Source: Hyphomicrobium sp. (GTDB lineage Bacteria > Pseudomonadota > Alphaproteobacteria > Rhizobiales > Hyphomicrobiaceae). From it: a stretch of 64,000 nt of DNA. Of the stretch, positions 1 through 9,403 are shown piece by piece. Location of the stretch: contig JAEUME010000011.1 of NCBI GenBank assembly GCA_016793445.1, positions 62,001 through 126,000 of the forward strand. The letters are read 5' to 3'. The number at the start of each line of letters is the position of its first letter. Position 1 is the stretch's first letter. Position numbers and translations under genes: made by a program. The notes below the pieces were generated by a model that was given only the letters and a program-made list of their open reading frames with translations, searched no databases and was not told the DNA's origin.

Positions 1-422
1 TTCAGCATCTCGACGTCGATGTTGAGCTTTGCGCCCTTCTCCTTGACGAGCTTCATGAAGGCCGCCGTGTTCATCTCGTCTTCGCCGCGCTTTTTACGAA
101 GCGCGTTGAGCGCGGTCCGCAGGAAGGTGAGACCCGCAACGCCGGGGATTTCCATCGGGTATTGGAACGCAAGGAAAACACCCTTGGCAGCCCGCTCGTC
201 GGGCTCCATGCCCAGGACAGATTCTCCGTTCCAGAGGATATCGCCCTCGGTCACTTCGTAGCCATCGCGGCCCGCGATGACATAAGAGAGCGTCGATTTC
301 CCCGAGCCATTCGGCCCCATGATGGCATGTACCTCGCCCTTGGGCACGACAAGGTCTACGCCTTTGAGGATGACGCGATCCTCGTCCGCGAGCTTCACAT
401 GCAGGTTCTTGATTTCAAGCAT
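1..422 (-). CDS. sufC: Fe-S assembly ATPase SufC (3' end outside window)
   Basis: SufC is the cytosolic ABC-type ATPase that partners SufB and SufD in the SufBCD scaffold for iron-sulphur cluster assembly. The visible 140 or so N-terminal residues begin [10 protein letters not shown] and include a Walker A motif GPNGSGKST at about residues 36-44 and a Q-loop FQYPMEIPG, both as expected for SufC. The ATG at 420-422 is preceded by an AAGGA ribosome-binding site. The signature motif and Walker B lie past the left edge. It follows sufB closely on the same strand, so it is almost certainly cotranscribed with it. Partial gene only because the window cuts it. Confidence 0.95.
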   Translation of the reverse strand, partial: MLEIKNLHVKLADEDRVILKGVDLVVPKGEVHAIMGPNGSGKSTLSYVIAGRDGYEVTEGDILWNGESVLGMEPDERAAKGVFLAFQYPMEIPGVAGLTFLRTALNALRKKRGEDEMNTAAFMKLVKEKGAKLNIDVEML

Positions 423-475
423 TTGTAATCTTCCTTGGAACTATCGAAAAAAATGACGTCAGGGACGCGAAATGA

Positions 476-1957
476 TCAACCAACCGATCCCTCAAGACTG
501 ATGCCGATGAGCTTCTGCGTCTCGGCCATGAACTCCATGGGCAGGTGCTGAAGCACATCGCGCACGAATCCGTTCACGACCAGCGCCACCGCCTCCTCCT
601 CCGAAAGTCCCCGCTGCATGCAGTAGAACAGCATGTCGTCGGAGATTTTCGAGGTCGTCGCCTCGTGCTCGAAATGCGCGCTGGAATTCTTCGCCTCGAT
701 GTAGGGCACCGTATGCGCACCGCACTTGTCGCCGATGAGAAGCGAGTCGCAGTTGGTGAAGTTGCGCACGCCGGTTGCCTTGCGATGCGCGGAGACGAGA
801 CCGCGATAGGTGTTCTGCGAATGGCCCGCTGCGATACCCTTGGAGATGATGCGGCTCGACGAATTCTTGCCGAGATGGATCATCTTGGTGCCGCTGTCGA
901 CCTGCTGATAGCCGTTCGATACGGCAATCGAATAGAACTCCCCGCGCGAGTAATCGCCGCGCAGGATGCAGCTGGGATATTTCCAGGTGATGGCCGATCC
1001 CGTCTCAACCTGCGTCCAGGAAATCTTGGAGTTATGGCCGCGGCAGTCGCCGCGCTTGGTCACGAAGTTATAAATGCCGCCCTTGCCGTCCTTGTCGCCC
1101 GGGTACCAGTTCTGCACCGTCGAGTATTTGATTTCCGCATCATCCAGCGCGACGAGTTCGACCACCGCCGCATGAAGCTGGTTCTCATCGCGCGTCGGCG
1201 CGGTGCAGCCCTCAAGGTAGCTTACATGCGCGCCGCGATCGGCAATGATGAGCGTGCGCTCGAACTGGCCAGTCTGCTTTTCGTTGATGCGGAAGTATGT
1301 GGAAAGCTCCATCGGGCAGCGCACGCCTTCAGGCACGTAGACAAACGAACCGTCGGAGAACACCGCCGAGTTGAGCGCGGCATAGAAGTTGTCGGACTGG
1401 GGTACGACGGAGCCCAGATACTTCTTCACCAGTTCGGGATATTCGCGAATTGCTTCCGAGATCGAGCAAAAGATGACACCCGCCTTCTTCAACTCCTCCT
1501 TGAAGGTGGTTACGACCGAAACACTGTCGAACACCGCGTCCACGGCCACTTTGGTGGACTGCACACCGGCAAGGATCTCGCGCTCCTTCAACGGCACGCC
1601 GAGCTTCTCGTACATGCGCAGCAGTTCAGGATCGACTTCATCGAGGCTCTTGGGGCCCTCGGTCGATTTGGGTGCGGCGTAGTAATAAAGATCCTGGAAG
1701 TCGATCTTGGGGTAATGCACTTTCGCCCAGGTGGGCTCGGTCATCGCCTTCCAGCGCGCAAACGCCTCCAGGCGCCAATTCAGCATCCATTCCGGCTCGC
1801 CCTTCTTGGCGGAGATGTAGCGCACGGTGGACTCATCCAGCCCCTTGGGCGCCTTCACGCTCTCGATATTGGTCTCGAAGCCGTACTTGTACTGGTCGAC
1901 GTCGATGGTTTTGACCTGATCGATGGTCTCTTTGACTGCGGCCATCTTTCTATTCAC
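476..1957 (-). CDS. sufB: Fe-S cluster assembly scaffold protein SufB
   Basis: SufB (493 residues, normal family length) is the scaffold subunit on which sulphur from a cysteine desulfurase and iron are assembled into clusters, as part of SufBC2D. The C-terminal beta-helix region carries the family motif [11 protein letters not shown], containing the cysteine equivalent to the persulfide-accepting Cys405 of the E. coli protein, and the following [12 protein letters not shown] stretch. It sits between the IscR-IscS fusion upstream and sufC downstream, the usual alphaproteobacterial order. Short gaps on both sides support one operon. Confidence 0.97.
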   Translation of the reverse strand: MNRKMAAVKETIDQVKTIDVDQYKYGFETNIESVKAPKGLDESTVRYISAKKGEPEWMLNWRLEAFARWKAMTEPTWAKVHYPKIDFQDLYYYAAPKSTEGPKSLDEVDPELLRMYEKLGVPLKEREILAGVQSTKVAVDAVFDSVSVVTTFKEELKKAGVIFCSISEAIREYPELVKKYLGSVVPQSDNFYAALNSAVFSDGSFVYVPEGVRCPMELSTYFRINEKQTGQFERTLIIADRGAHVSYLEGCTAPTRDENQLHAAVVELVALDDAEIKYSTVQNWYPGDKDGKGGIYNFVTKRGDCRGHNSKISWTQVETGSAITWKYPSCILRGDYSRGEFYSIAVSNGYQQVDSGTKMIHLGKNSSSRIISKGIAAGHSQNTYRGLVSAHRKATGVRNFTNCDSLLIGDKCGAHTVPYIEAKNSSAHFEHEATTSKISDDMLFYCMQRGLSEEEAVALVVNGFVRDVLQHLPMEFMAETQKLIGISLEGSVG

Positions 1958-2003
1958 TCCTTTAGGCGCCGCTCAGCGCGGCATTGGCATTCAAATTCCT
2001 GGT

Positions 2004-3572
2004 TCAGGCAGCGGCAGCTGACTTGGCCGCAATGGTCTTCCAGGCCCCCACGAAAGCAGCCAGGTCGTGTTCCGTCGTCTCAGGGCCGATGCTCACGCGC
2101 ACCGCGCTTCCCGCGATGTCAGGCCCAAACCCCATTGCCGCGAGCACATGGCTCGCACCGACTTTGCCCGACGAGCAGGCCGAGCCCGCGCTCACCGCGA
2201 TGCCGGCCAGATCGAGCTTGATGACAAGTGACTCCGCCGCCTTGCCGGGCAGCGCGATGCAGCTCGTATTGGCAAGTCGCGGTGCGTCCGCTCCGATAAT
2301 GAGCGTCTCGGGCACGATAGCCGAGATGGCGTCTTCAAGACGGTCGCGCAGACGCGCCAGGCGCACGACGTCATCGAGCGCCGCGCGCGCGGCAATGGCA
2401 GCCGCACCAAAACCCGCAATCGCCGCGACATTTTCTGTTCCAGCACGCCGCCGGCGCTCCTGGCCGCCGCCACAAATGAACGGATGGAGATCGACGCGAT
2501 CGCGGATGACGAGAGCGCCGATCCCCTTAGGGCCGCCCATCTTGTGGGCCGAAAGCGCCAGCGTGGTCACGGGCAGCGTGGAAAAGTCGATATCGAGCCG
2601 GGCACCCGCCTGCACGGCATCTGTGTGCATGAACATCCCATGCTCGTAGGCAAAATCCGCCATCTCCGCCACGGGCTGGATGACACCGGTCTCGTTATTG
2701 GCCATCTGCAGCGTTACGGCAGCACGACCCAAATCGCCGCGCGTGAGGATATCGCGCGCCACAGACTCAATGCGCGCGATGCCGTCGCCACCGACGGGGA
2801 TATCGATCACGCGCGCCCCGCTGGCGCGCACAGGCGCCAGGATGGAATCGTGTTCGATGCCGGCAGCAAAAATGCTGTCAAAGCCCTGCGCCATCACCCA
2901 GGCGTTCGCTTCCGTTGCGCCGCTCGTGAATACGATCTCCGAGGGCTTGGCCTTGATGAGCGCTGCTACCTGCTCTCGCGCCGTCTCGACGATGCCACGA
3001 ACTCGGCGCCCTTCCGCGTGGACCGACGAGGGATTGCCCGCATACTCGAGCGCGGCCATCATCGCCTTGCGCGCCTCGGGCAACAGCGGCGCCGTCGCAT
3101 TGTAGTCGAGATACCGGCGCGGTGGCTGGGAGGAGGCCGTCGCCGGGCTCACCGCGCCACGCGCCGTCCGGCCAGCGATCAGATCGCCTAATGATACAGA
3201 CTTCAGATAGCTGACTGTAACCTCGCTCAGTCCCTTCCAAAGCTCGTGCGTTACGCAGCGCTCACCCGCAAGGCAACCTGCGGCCTCTTCATTCTTGCAG
3301 CGGGTGAAGTGCGTCTCTTCCTCCACCGCAGCCATGATGTCGGCGACGGAGATCTCGCCGGCAGGATGCGCCAGGCGATATCCGCCACTGCGCCCTCGCA
3401 CACTCTCAACGAGGCCGGCGCGGCGCAAATTGAGAAACAACTGCTCCAGATAAGACAGCGGCAGCTTCTGATTGTCGGCGATCTGCGACAGCGGATAGGC
3501 GCGCGTGCCGTCCAATCGGGCAAGATCGGCCATCGCCATGACCGCATAACGGCCTCGTGTGGTCAGTTCCAC
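2004..3572 (-). CDS. IscR-like Rrf2 regulator fused in frame to cysteine desulfurase (IscS/NifS type)
   Basis: One uninterrupted 522-residue frame encodes two proteins that are normally separate. Residues 1-135 are an Rrf2/IscR regulator: start MELTTRGRYAVMAM, winged helix, and the cluster ligands C92, C100, C106 with H109 (IscR-type C-x7-C-x5-C-x2-H). Residues 152-522 are a class V aminotransferase-fold cysteine desulfurase: RRYLDYNATAP, the PLP lysine in SAHKMGGPKG (K344) and the active cysteine in SAGSACSSGK (C466). The linker (about 136-151) is Ala/Ser/Pro-rich and has no Met; a GTG codon at V141 could allow internal initiation. First gene of the operon with sufB and sufC. The regulator half presumably senses cluster status and controls the operon; that role is inferred. 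A base error joining two genes cannot be excluded. Confidence 0.9.
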   Translation of the reverse strand: MELTTRGRYAVMAMADLARLDGTRAYPLSQIADNQKLPLSYLEQLFLNLRRAGLVESVRGRSGGYRLAHPAGEISVADIMAAVEEETHFTRCKNEEAAGCLAGERCVTHELWKGLSEVTVSYLKSVSLGDLIAGRTARGAVSPATASSQPPRRYLDYNATAPLLPEARKAMMAALEYAGNPSSVHAEGRRVRGIVETAREQVAALIKAKPSEIVFTSGATEANAWVMAQGFDSIFAAGIEHDSILAPVRASGARVIDIPVGGDGIARIESVARDILTRGDLGRAAVTLQMANNETGVIQPVAEMADFAYEHGMFMHTDAVQAGARLDIDFSTLPVTTLALSAHKMGGPKGIGALVIRDRVDLHPFICGGGQERRRRAGTENVAAIAGFGAAAIAARAALDDVVRLARLRDRLEDAISAIVPETLIIGADAPRLANTSCIALPGKAAESLVIKLDLAGIAVSAGSACSSGKVGASHVLAAMGFGPDIAGSAVRVSIGPETTEHDLAAFVGAWKTIAAKSAAAA

Positions 3573-3701
3573 GTGACGCTGCTCCTGGACTTAACGCCAC
3601 CCCAAGCGGTGACGAAATCCAAACACTTGCATTCGCTACCCTGTCTCGTGCTAAGAGACGCGCCCTGAAGCTAATGACTAATACCATCCGGGGCGCTGGT
3701 A

Positions 3702-3768
3702 TTTTCGAACGGTTCTAAACTTGACCCGTAATATGTAAATCCCGATCAGACGAGTCAAGGTTCGAAAA
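3702..3768. promoter_or_regulatory. inverted repeat upstream of the iscR-iscS operon
   Basis: The arm at 3702-3710 (TTTTCGAAC) followed by CTTGAC at 3720-3725 is matched in reverse by GTCAAGGTTCGAAAA at 3754-3768, with nine extra bases in the left arm. It lies about 130-200 bases before the fusion start and 110 bases before the divergent hydrolase, in an otherwise empty 304-base gap. It could be an IscR/Rrf2 operator or part of a promoter; no consensus could be assigned with confidence. Confidence 0.3.
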
Positions 3769-3876
3769 GCGCGCACCACGAGGTCGTGAACGCCGATTTG
3801 CCGCACAGCAGCGGATCAAGTGCCGAGGTGGCCAGATAAGTCGCTGAAAAGATTTTCTAATTCGAGAAAGTGCCCG

Positions 3877-4650
3877 ATGCCCGAACTGATCATCAATGGC
3901 CCGGCAGGCCGGATTGAGGCCCGCTACCATCACGAGAGCAAAAGCGACAGCCCGATTGCACTCATTCTGCACCCCCATCCTCAGTTCGGGGGCACAATGA
4001 ACAACCAGGTGGTCTACACGCTTTATCACACGTTCGCGGCCCGAGGGTTCTCTGTGCTCCGCTTCAATTTCCGGGGTGTCGGACGCAGCCAAGGCGTTTG
4101 GGATGGCGGTCCTGGCGAACTAGCGGATGCCGCAAGCGCGCTGGACTGGCTGCAACTCGTCAAGCCGGACGCCAAGACCTGCTGGATCGCAGGCGTCTCG
4201 TTCGGCACCTGGATCGCGATGCAGCTGCTGATGCGCCGTCCCGAGATTGACGGGTTCATTTGCGTGGCCCCGCCCTCCAACCTTTACGACTTCTCGTTCC
4301 TGGCGCCATGTCCGTCCTCAGGACTGATGATCAACGGCGACAAGGACCGGGTCGTCCCGACGGCTGCGGTCGCCGATATGTCGGCCAAGCTTAAGACCCA
4401 GAAAGGCATCAAGATCACCCACGAGGTTGTGCCTGGCGCAAACCACTTCTTCGAGGACAAGACCGAGGAACTCGATCAGATCGTCGGCTCCTACGTCGAC
4501 GAGCGCATGGTTCAGTTCGAGAAGGATCGCGCCCGCGAGAAGGAACGTGAGCGTGAACGCGAGCGTGAGCGCGCCCGTCAGCGCGAGCTGGAACGCATGG
4601 AAGCGACGAGCGCGCCGGCGGCCTCCGGAGATGATGACGGCGACGAATAA
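3877..4650 (+). CDS. alpha/beta hydrolase with charged C-terminal tail
   Basis: A 257-residue alpha/beta hydrolase of the dienelactone hydrolase-like type found widely in alphaproteobacteria. Visible motifs are the oxyanion region HPHPQFGGTMNN (32-43), FNFRGVGRSQG (64-73), the nucleophile elbow GVSFG (S108), a GDKDRVVP aspartate (near 157) and the histidine in GANHFF (H190). The start chosen is the ATG giving MPELIINGP, with GAGAAAG upstream; an earlier in-frame ATG has no good ribosome site. The last 45 residues are unusual: alternating Arg and Glu (about 217-240), then an acidic end, encoded by a degenerate hexamer repeat. Substrate unknown. Confidence 0.88.
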   Translation: MPELIINGPAGRIEARYHHESKSDSPIALILHPHPQFGGTMNNQVVYTLYHTFAARGFSVLRFNFRGVGRSQGVWDGGPGELADAASALDWLQLVKPDAKTCWIAGVSFGTWIAMQLLMRRPEIDGFICVAPPSNLYDFSFLAPCPSSGLMINGDKDRVVPTAAVADMSAKLKTQKGIKITHEVVPGANHFFEDKTEELDQIVGSYVDERMVQFEKDRAREKERERERERERARQRELERMEATSAPAASGDDDGDE

Positions 4651-4844
4651 ATGGCCTTGGCCGAGCCCGGAGTTACCCGCAGTCGGGAAGATCAGCCCAT
4701 TGCTGAACCTCCGGCCGGTACTGCTGGCGTCATGCTTAAGCGCGCGTTACCGGATCGCCTAAAAACCGAGACGTGACAGCAATGTTCCGACATTAAATTC
4801 ATTGTACTGTTCTTTTGCGGATCACTTGGGCAACGCGCGAACAC

Positions 4845-5885
4845 ATGCTGGTCTCGCGTCTTTCCGAAAAGACGAACGGGATGTACAGCTTTTCAGTCCT
4901 TGTTGCTTTCCTCGCCATCGGCGGCCTCGCGCTGCGCTCGTTCGTCATTCTGCCGCTCCAGCCCCTGACGACGCCACTTGAGCCCTTGGATGACGATCAG
5001 CGCGCCTGCGCCCTGAGGCTGGAAGCCCACATTCGGGGGGTCGCAAGCCTGCCGCACAATATGGAACACCTCGACGCGCTCGAAGACACCGCGCGCTATA
5101 TCGAGGCCACGCTACGCGGTGTTGGCGCACATCCCATCAGCACGGTTTACGACGTCGGTGGAGAAAGCGTGCGTAATATCGAAGTGATCTTCGAACCCGA
5201 AGCGCGCGGATCAAAAGCAGAAGACTTCGGAACGCTCGTCGTGGGCGCGCATTACGATTCCGCCGACGACAGCCCGGGCGCTCACGATAACGGCACAGGT
5301 GTGGCAGCGCTCCTTGAAGTGGCGCGCGATCTGTGCCGGTCTTCTGAGGTCTTCACCCGCCGCGTGCGGCTCGTTTTCTTCGTCAACGAGGAACAGCCCT
5401 TCGGCAAAACCGATGACATGGGGTCTCTCAGGCACGCACGCCATTTGCACGCCAGCGGCGAGCGCGTGGCGGGCATGATCGCGCTGGAGACACTCGGCTA
5501 CTTTTCAAACAAGCCAGGCAGCCAGAGGCTGCCTGCGCCCTTCAAGTGGCTCTATCCAGACCGCGGAAACTTCGTTGCCTTTATCGGGCTTCCGGGTTCG
5601 CGCGCATTTCTCACCGGGGCTTTGCGGAATTTCAGGGCCGCGCACGTATTCCCCTCGACCGGCACGATTGCGCCAGCATGGATTGAAGGCGCGGATCATT
5701 CCGATCATTGGGCCTATCATCAAATAGGGGTGCCCGCGATCATGATCACGGACACCGCGCCTTACCGTAATCCCTTCTACCATCAGGTTTGGGACACACC
5801 CGACACCGTCGACTATGAAAGCCTCGCGCGCATTGTCTGCGGGCTGTGCGCGATGACGCGTTGCCTCGCCTGTGCGCGCTGCTGA
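4845..5885 (+). CDS. M28-family zinc aminopeptidase, membrane-anchored
   Basis: An M28 (aminopeptidase Y/S type) metallopeptidase with a full set of candidate di-zinc ligands: HYDS (His), AHDNGTG (Asp), NEEQP (general base Glu plus Glu ligand), the Glu in ALETLGY, and the C-terminal His of FYHQVWDTPDT. A hydrophobic segment near the N-terminus (YSFSVLVAFLAIGGLAL) predicts a membrane anchor with the catalytic part in the periplasm. The start is uncertain: a TTG at 4815, ATG at 4845 or ATG at 4881 are all possible and none has a strong ribosome site. It follows the hydrolase by about 195 bases and is convergent with the next gene. Confidence 0.85.
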   Translation: MLVSRLSEKTNGMYSFSVLVAFLAIGGLALRSFVILPLQPLTTPLEPLDDDQRACALRLEAHIRGVASLPHNMEHLDALEDTARYIEATLRGVGAHPISTVYDVGGESVRNIEVIFEPEARGSKAEDFGTLVVGAHYDSADDSPGAHDNGTGVAALLEVARDLCRSSEVFTRRVRLVFFVNEEQPFGKTDDMGSLRHARHLHASGERVAGMIALETLGYFSNKPGSQRLPAPFKWLYPDRGNFVAFIGLPGSRAFLTGALRNFRAAHVFPSTGTIAPAWIEGADHSDHWAYHQIGVPAIMITDTAPYRNPFYHQVWDTPDTVDYESLARIVCGLCAMTRCLACARC

Positions 5886-5889
5886 TCGC

Positions 5890-6174
5890 TCACTTGCGCC
5901 CAATGGCGCGAAATCCCCAGCGCGCCATGCCGAGGCCGGCGAGGAAAGGCGCAAGTCCGAGCAGCCCGGTAAACTGCAGAAAGCGGGTTGGCTCGGCCGC
6001 GTATGTCAGCACTTGGGTCACCGCCTCGGCGCCTGCGCCATGCCTCACCGTGATCCCGCCCGTTCTCAGCGCACTGAAAAGCACCACAGCGCCCAGGAAG
6101 GCGGCCACCATTCCAAAGATGATCATGCCAACCGCCATCGCCGCGCGCAGCATCGTCATCGGCTTGTTCCTCAT
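5890..6174 (-). CDS. small two-helix membrane protein
   Basis: A 94-residue hydrophobic protein starting MRNKPMTMLRAAMAVGMI. Two hydrophobic stretches (about residues 12-36 and 64-84) predict two membrane helices with a short loop between. It lies 17 bases after the anmK stop on the same strand, so it is probably the second gene of that transcript. The start was chosen because an upstream extension of the frame would lie wholly inside anmK in another frame. No family recognised. Confidence 0.6.
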   Translation of the reverse strand: MRNKPMTMLRAAMAVGMIIFGMVAAFLGAVVLFSALRTGGITVRHGAGAEAVTQVLTYAAEPTRFLQFTGLLGLAPFLAGLGMARWGFRAIGRK

Positions 6175-6191
6175 GCTAAATGGCTTCAAGA

Positions 6192-7379
6192 TCAGCTCTT
6201 GCGCGGTTTCGACAGCCGTCCGCCGCAGATCGGCTCCGGCACGCCCGTCGTACGTGGATACGTCAACGGCAAGCCACGCAACGAGCGTACCGCGAGATAC
6301 CCCCACGCCTCCGCCTCGATACTGTCGCCGCCGAGCCCCACGGCTTCGGCAGGCACCACAGCGTTCTCCACGCGCTCCGCAAGCATGCGCATAAGGGTCT
6401 TGTTCTTGCGCCCGCCGCCGCACACGATCCACAGCTGTGGCTCCATGGGCATGTATGCGCGCGAGCGCGCGATTGCTTCGGCGGTGAAAGCCGTCAAGGT
6501 CGCGACGGCGTCTTCAAGGCGCAGCGCCGCCACCAGGGATGGATCGAAGGCGTTGCGATCAAGCGACTTGGGCGGAACTTGAGCGAAATACGAATTGCTC
6601 ATGTACGCGGTGAGAATGTCGGGCTGCACGCGACCTTTGGCGGCAAGTGCGCCGCCGGCGTCGCACGCCGCTCCCGTCGCCGCTTGCACGGCATCGTCGA
6701 TCAGCGCATTGCCCGGGCCCATATCGAAGGCGAGCATATCGTCCGTGCGCCCGACGAATGTGACGTTCGCGACGCCGCCGATATTGACGATGGCCACAGG
6801 CCGTTGCGGCAACGTGGCGACAAGCGCGCGGTGATAAGCAGGCACCAAAGGCGCACCCTGTCCCCCGGCCTCGACATCGGCCGCGCGCATGTCGAAGACA
6901 ACGGGAATGCACGTTAGCTCTGCCAGCAACTCGCCAAGCCCAAGCTGCACCGTCATCATGCCGTCCACGGCAAACGGCCTGGCTTCAACACCGTCAAGGA
7001 TTGCCCGCGGACAGGATCGAGCGACGCGCCCATACCTCCACGGGACATGCAGCACCGTCTGTCCGTGAAAACCGATCACATCGATCGTCTCGCGTGCGAT
7101 CCCATGCGTGTGCAGAAAGTCTGAAACCGCCGCAGCATGCTGTTGCGTCAATGCGCGCTCCGCATGCGGCAAAGCGCCCGGGCGCGCATCACGGTCCGTG
7201 AGATCCTCGGCATCCGCAATGGCCTGCGCCAGCAGAGTCCGCATTTCCGCGTTGTATGGGAACGTCTGAGAAGGGCCCCGCTCGATGCGGGATTCACCAT
7301 CCGTGACGATAAGCGCCACGTCAATTCCATCCAAGGATGTGCCGCTCATCAGGCCCAGCGCCCGCATCAGCTTGCCCAT
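6192..7379 (-). CDS. anmK: anhydro-N-acetylmuramic acid kinase
   Basis: AnmK phosphorylates and opens 1,6-anhydro-N-acetylmuramate released during peptidoglycan turnover, giving MurNAc-6-phosphate for recycling in the cytosol. The protein (395 residues) shows the family start ALGLMSGTSLDGIDVAL, the GFHGQTVLH motif, the ATP-site NIGGVANVT, DMGPGNALID and the late VCGGGRKNKTLM. The ATG at 7377-7379 is preceded by GGGAAGGGGC; the longer frame to 7505 is low-complexity and lacks support. It is divergent from tyrS, an arrangement common in alphaproteobacteria. Confidence 0.95.
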   Translation of the reverse strand: MGKLMRALGLMSGTSLDGIDVALIVTDGESRIERGPSQTFPYNAEMRTLLAQAIADAEDLTDRDARPGALPHAERALTQQHAAAVSDFLHTHGIARETIDVIGFHGQTVLHVPWRYGRVARSCPRAILDGVEARPFAVDGMMTVQLGLGELLAELTCIPVVFDMRAADVEAGGQGAPLVPAYHRALVATLPQRPVAIVNIGGVANVTFVGRTDDMLAFDMGPGNALIDDAVQAATGAACDAGGALAAKGRVQPDILTAYMSNSYFAQVPPKSLDRNAFDPSLVAALRLEDAVATLTAFTAEAIARSRAYMPMEPQLWIVCGGGRKNKTLMRMLAERVENAVVPAEAVGLGGDSIEAEAWGYLAVRSLRGLPLTYPRTTGVPEPICGGRLSKPRKS

Positions 7380-7524
7380 TTGCCCCTTCCCGTGCTCATG
7401 TAGCGCCTCGTCTCCAACTCCCAACTGGTGGTTGCCCGAACCGGCCCCTCGCTCGGGGCGCTGACTTGAGGTTCTGTCTTGAGGCTCTGTCCGGCGGGTA
7501 CCCATCCTTGCGAAGCTTTAGCAT

Positions 7525-8781
7525 ATGACCAAGCACAAATCCGATCTGCTCAATATCTTCACTCAGCGCGGATTCATCCATCAGTGCTCCGACATTGAGC
7601 ATCTCGATAAGGAGGCTGCGGCGCACAAACTCGTCGCCTATGTGGGCTATGACTGCACCGCGCCGTCACTGCATGTCGGCCACCTGCTCTCGATCATGAT
7701 GCTGCATTGGCTGCAAGCAACCCAATCGGGCCGGCCGATCACGCTGATGGGCGGTGGCACGACGCGGGTCGGAGACCCTTCCGGCAAGGACGAGACGCGC
7801 CAGTTGCGCTCCATCGAGGAGATCGAGGCCAACAAGCAGGCGCTCAAGGGTGTGTTCGCCCGGCTGTTGACCTTCGGCGATGGCGCCCGCGACGCCATCA
7901 TGCTCGACAATGCCGACTGGCTTGCGCCCCTCAACTACATTGAGTTTCTGCGCGACGTCGGCCGCCACTTCTCGGTCAACCGCATGTTGACGATGGACAG
8001 CGCCAAGCTGCGCCTCGATCGCGAGCAGGAACTCTCGTTCATCGAGTTCAACTACATGCTGCTGCAGGCCTACGACTACGTCGAACTGGCGCGGCGCTAT
8101 GGCTGCAATCTGCAAATGGGCGGCTCCGACCAGTGGGGCAACATCGTCACCGGAATCGATCTTGGCCGCCGCATGGGCATCAAGCATCACCTGTTCGCAT
8201 TGACGTGTCCGCTCCTCACCACGTCCTCCGGCGCCAAGATGGGCAAGACGGCGAGCGGGGCAGTGTGGCTGAACGAAGCGCAGCTTTCGCCTTATGACTA
8301 CTGGCAATACTGGCGCAACACGGAAGATGCCGACGTCGAGCGCTTCCTGAAGCTTTTCACGCTGTTGCCAATGGACGAAATCGAGCGGCTGTCGGCGTTG
8401 CATGGCTCTGAAATTAACGAGGCCAAGAAGATCCTGGCCACGGAGGCGACCGCGCTGATCCACGGCCGTGAGAAAGCCGAGACGGCTGCGGCGACCGCCA
8501 AGACGACGTTCGAGCAAGGCCAGCTTTCCGCAGGTCTGCCGACAGTCGAGGTGTCACGCGCCGATCTCGACAAGGGACTGGGCGTCCTTGCCGCCTTCGT
8601 CAAGGCGGGCCTCGTCGCGTCCAACAGCGAGGCGCGCCGTCAGGTGCAGGGCGGCGCCGTAAAGATCAACGACCGCCCGGTCGTTGACGACAAGGCGGTC
8701 CTGACCTCGTCGGATGCCGACAGCGGCGTCATCAAGCTCTCGCTTGGCAAGAAGCGCCACGTCCTTCTAAAGCCGGTCTAA
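7525..8781 (+). CDS. tyrS: tyrosyl-tRNA synthetase
   Basis: Class I aminoacyl-tRNA synthetase charging tRNA-Tyr, 418 residues. The HIGH-type motif is LHVGH (residues 49-53), the KMSKS-type motif is KMGKT near 238, and tyrosine-binding elements are seen in YDCTAPSLH and [10 protein letters not shown]...GGSDQWGN. The C-terminal 80 residues form an S4 RNA-binding domain. The start ATG lies in a short divergent promoter region shared with anmK. A complete housekeeping gene. Confidence 0.97.
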   Translation: MTKHKSDLLNIFTQRGFIHQCSDIEHLDKEAAAHKLVAYVGYDCTAPSLHVGHLLSIMMLHWLQATQSGRPITLMGGGTTRVGDPSGKDETRQLRSIEEIEANKQALKGVFARLLTFGDGARDAIMLDNADWLAPLNYIEFLRDVGRHFSVNRMLTMDSAKLRLDREQELSFIEFNYMLLQAYDYVELARRYGCNLQMGGSDQWGNIVTGIDLGRRMGIKHHLFALTCPLLTTSSGAKMGKTASGAVWLNEAQLSPYDYWQYWRNTEDADVERFLKLFTLLPMDEIERLSALHGSEINEAKKILATEATALIHGREKAETAAATAKTTFEQGQLSAGLPTVEVSRADLDKGLGVLAAFVKAGLVASNSEARRQVQGGAVKINDRPVVDDKAVLTSSDADSGVIKLSLGKKRHVLLKPV

Positions 8782-8876
8782 GACGAACTTGCCGAGCGTC
8801 CGCAGCATTAGCGGGTCTGCTCCGCACATGAATGTCGTATTGTCTTTCGCCATCGGGAACGCAGCCCGCTTCGTTG

Positions 8877-9266
8877 CTATTTAGGAGCGTACTGCATGTC
8901 GCCGTTGCCGAACGACCAGTCCTCACGGCTGGCGTCTACGAGGCTGATCCAGACGTCCTCTTTGCGCACGCCGGCCTTTTCGTGAATTTCATCGGCGATG
9001 CGCCTGTAGAAGCGCTTCTTGACGTCGATTGAACGTCCCGCCACCCACGTGATCTGTATGAAGATCAGATCGGGCGAGTACGTAACGCCGAGATAGCCCT
9101 CGTCGGGATAAATGATCTCGTCCGTGCTATGCCGTGTAACAATCTGAAATTTGTCGTGGATTGGAACGTTCGCGATGTCGGTCATTGCGCCATAAACTGC
9201 CTGGCTGACCACGCGAATACGCTCTGCGGGCGCGTCCTTGCTGAGATCAATTCTAACAAGCGGCAT
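8877..9266 (-). CDS. tautomerase family protein (4-oxalocrotonate tautomerase-like)
   Basis: A 129-residue tautomerase-fold protein. The chosen ATG makes proline residue 2 (MPLVRIDLSK), the catalytic base used after Met removal throughout this superfamily; the longer frame would bury it. It resembles the cis-CaaD/MSAD-like or DUF1904-type long tautomerases with two beta-alpha-beta units. It is divergently transcribed from the LysR regulator at 9404, which probably controls it. The substrate cannot be told from sequence. Confidence 0.85.
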   Translation of the reverse strand: MPLVRIDLSKDAPAERIRVVSQAVYGAMTDIANVPIHDKFQIVTRHSTDEIIYPDEGYLGVTYSPDLIFIQITWVAGRSIDVKKRFYRRIADEIHEKAGVRKEDVWISLVDASREDWSFGNGDMQYAPK

Positions 9267-9403
9267 GGCTTTTCTTCCTTCTCGTGCCTGGAGCACTGCC
9301 TGGGGCACCCCCTGCTGGCCAATCCAGCTGGGGTCAGCAATAGGCTGGACATGAGAATGAAGCAAACGCATACATTTCATGATTTGCATGAGGGTTTTGC
9401 ATC

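Noticed and set aside
545..2221. Long plus-strand open frame opposite sufB
   Set aside because: It is antisense to a well-recognised gene; its composition (His/Arg/Leu-rich, no motifs) is what GC-rich third positions produce on the other strand.
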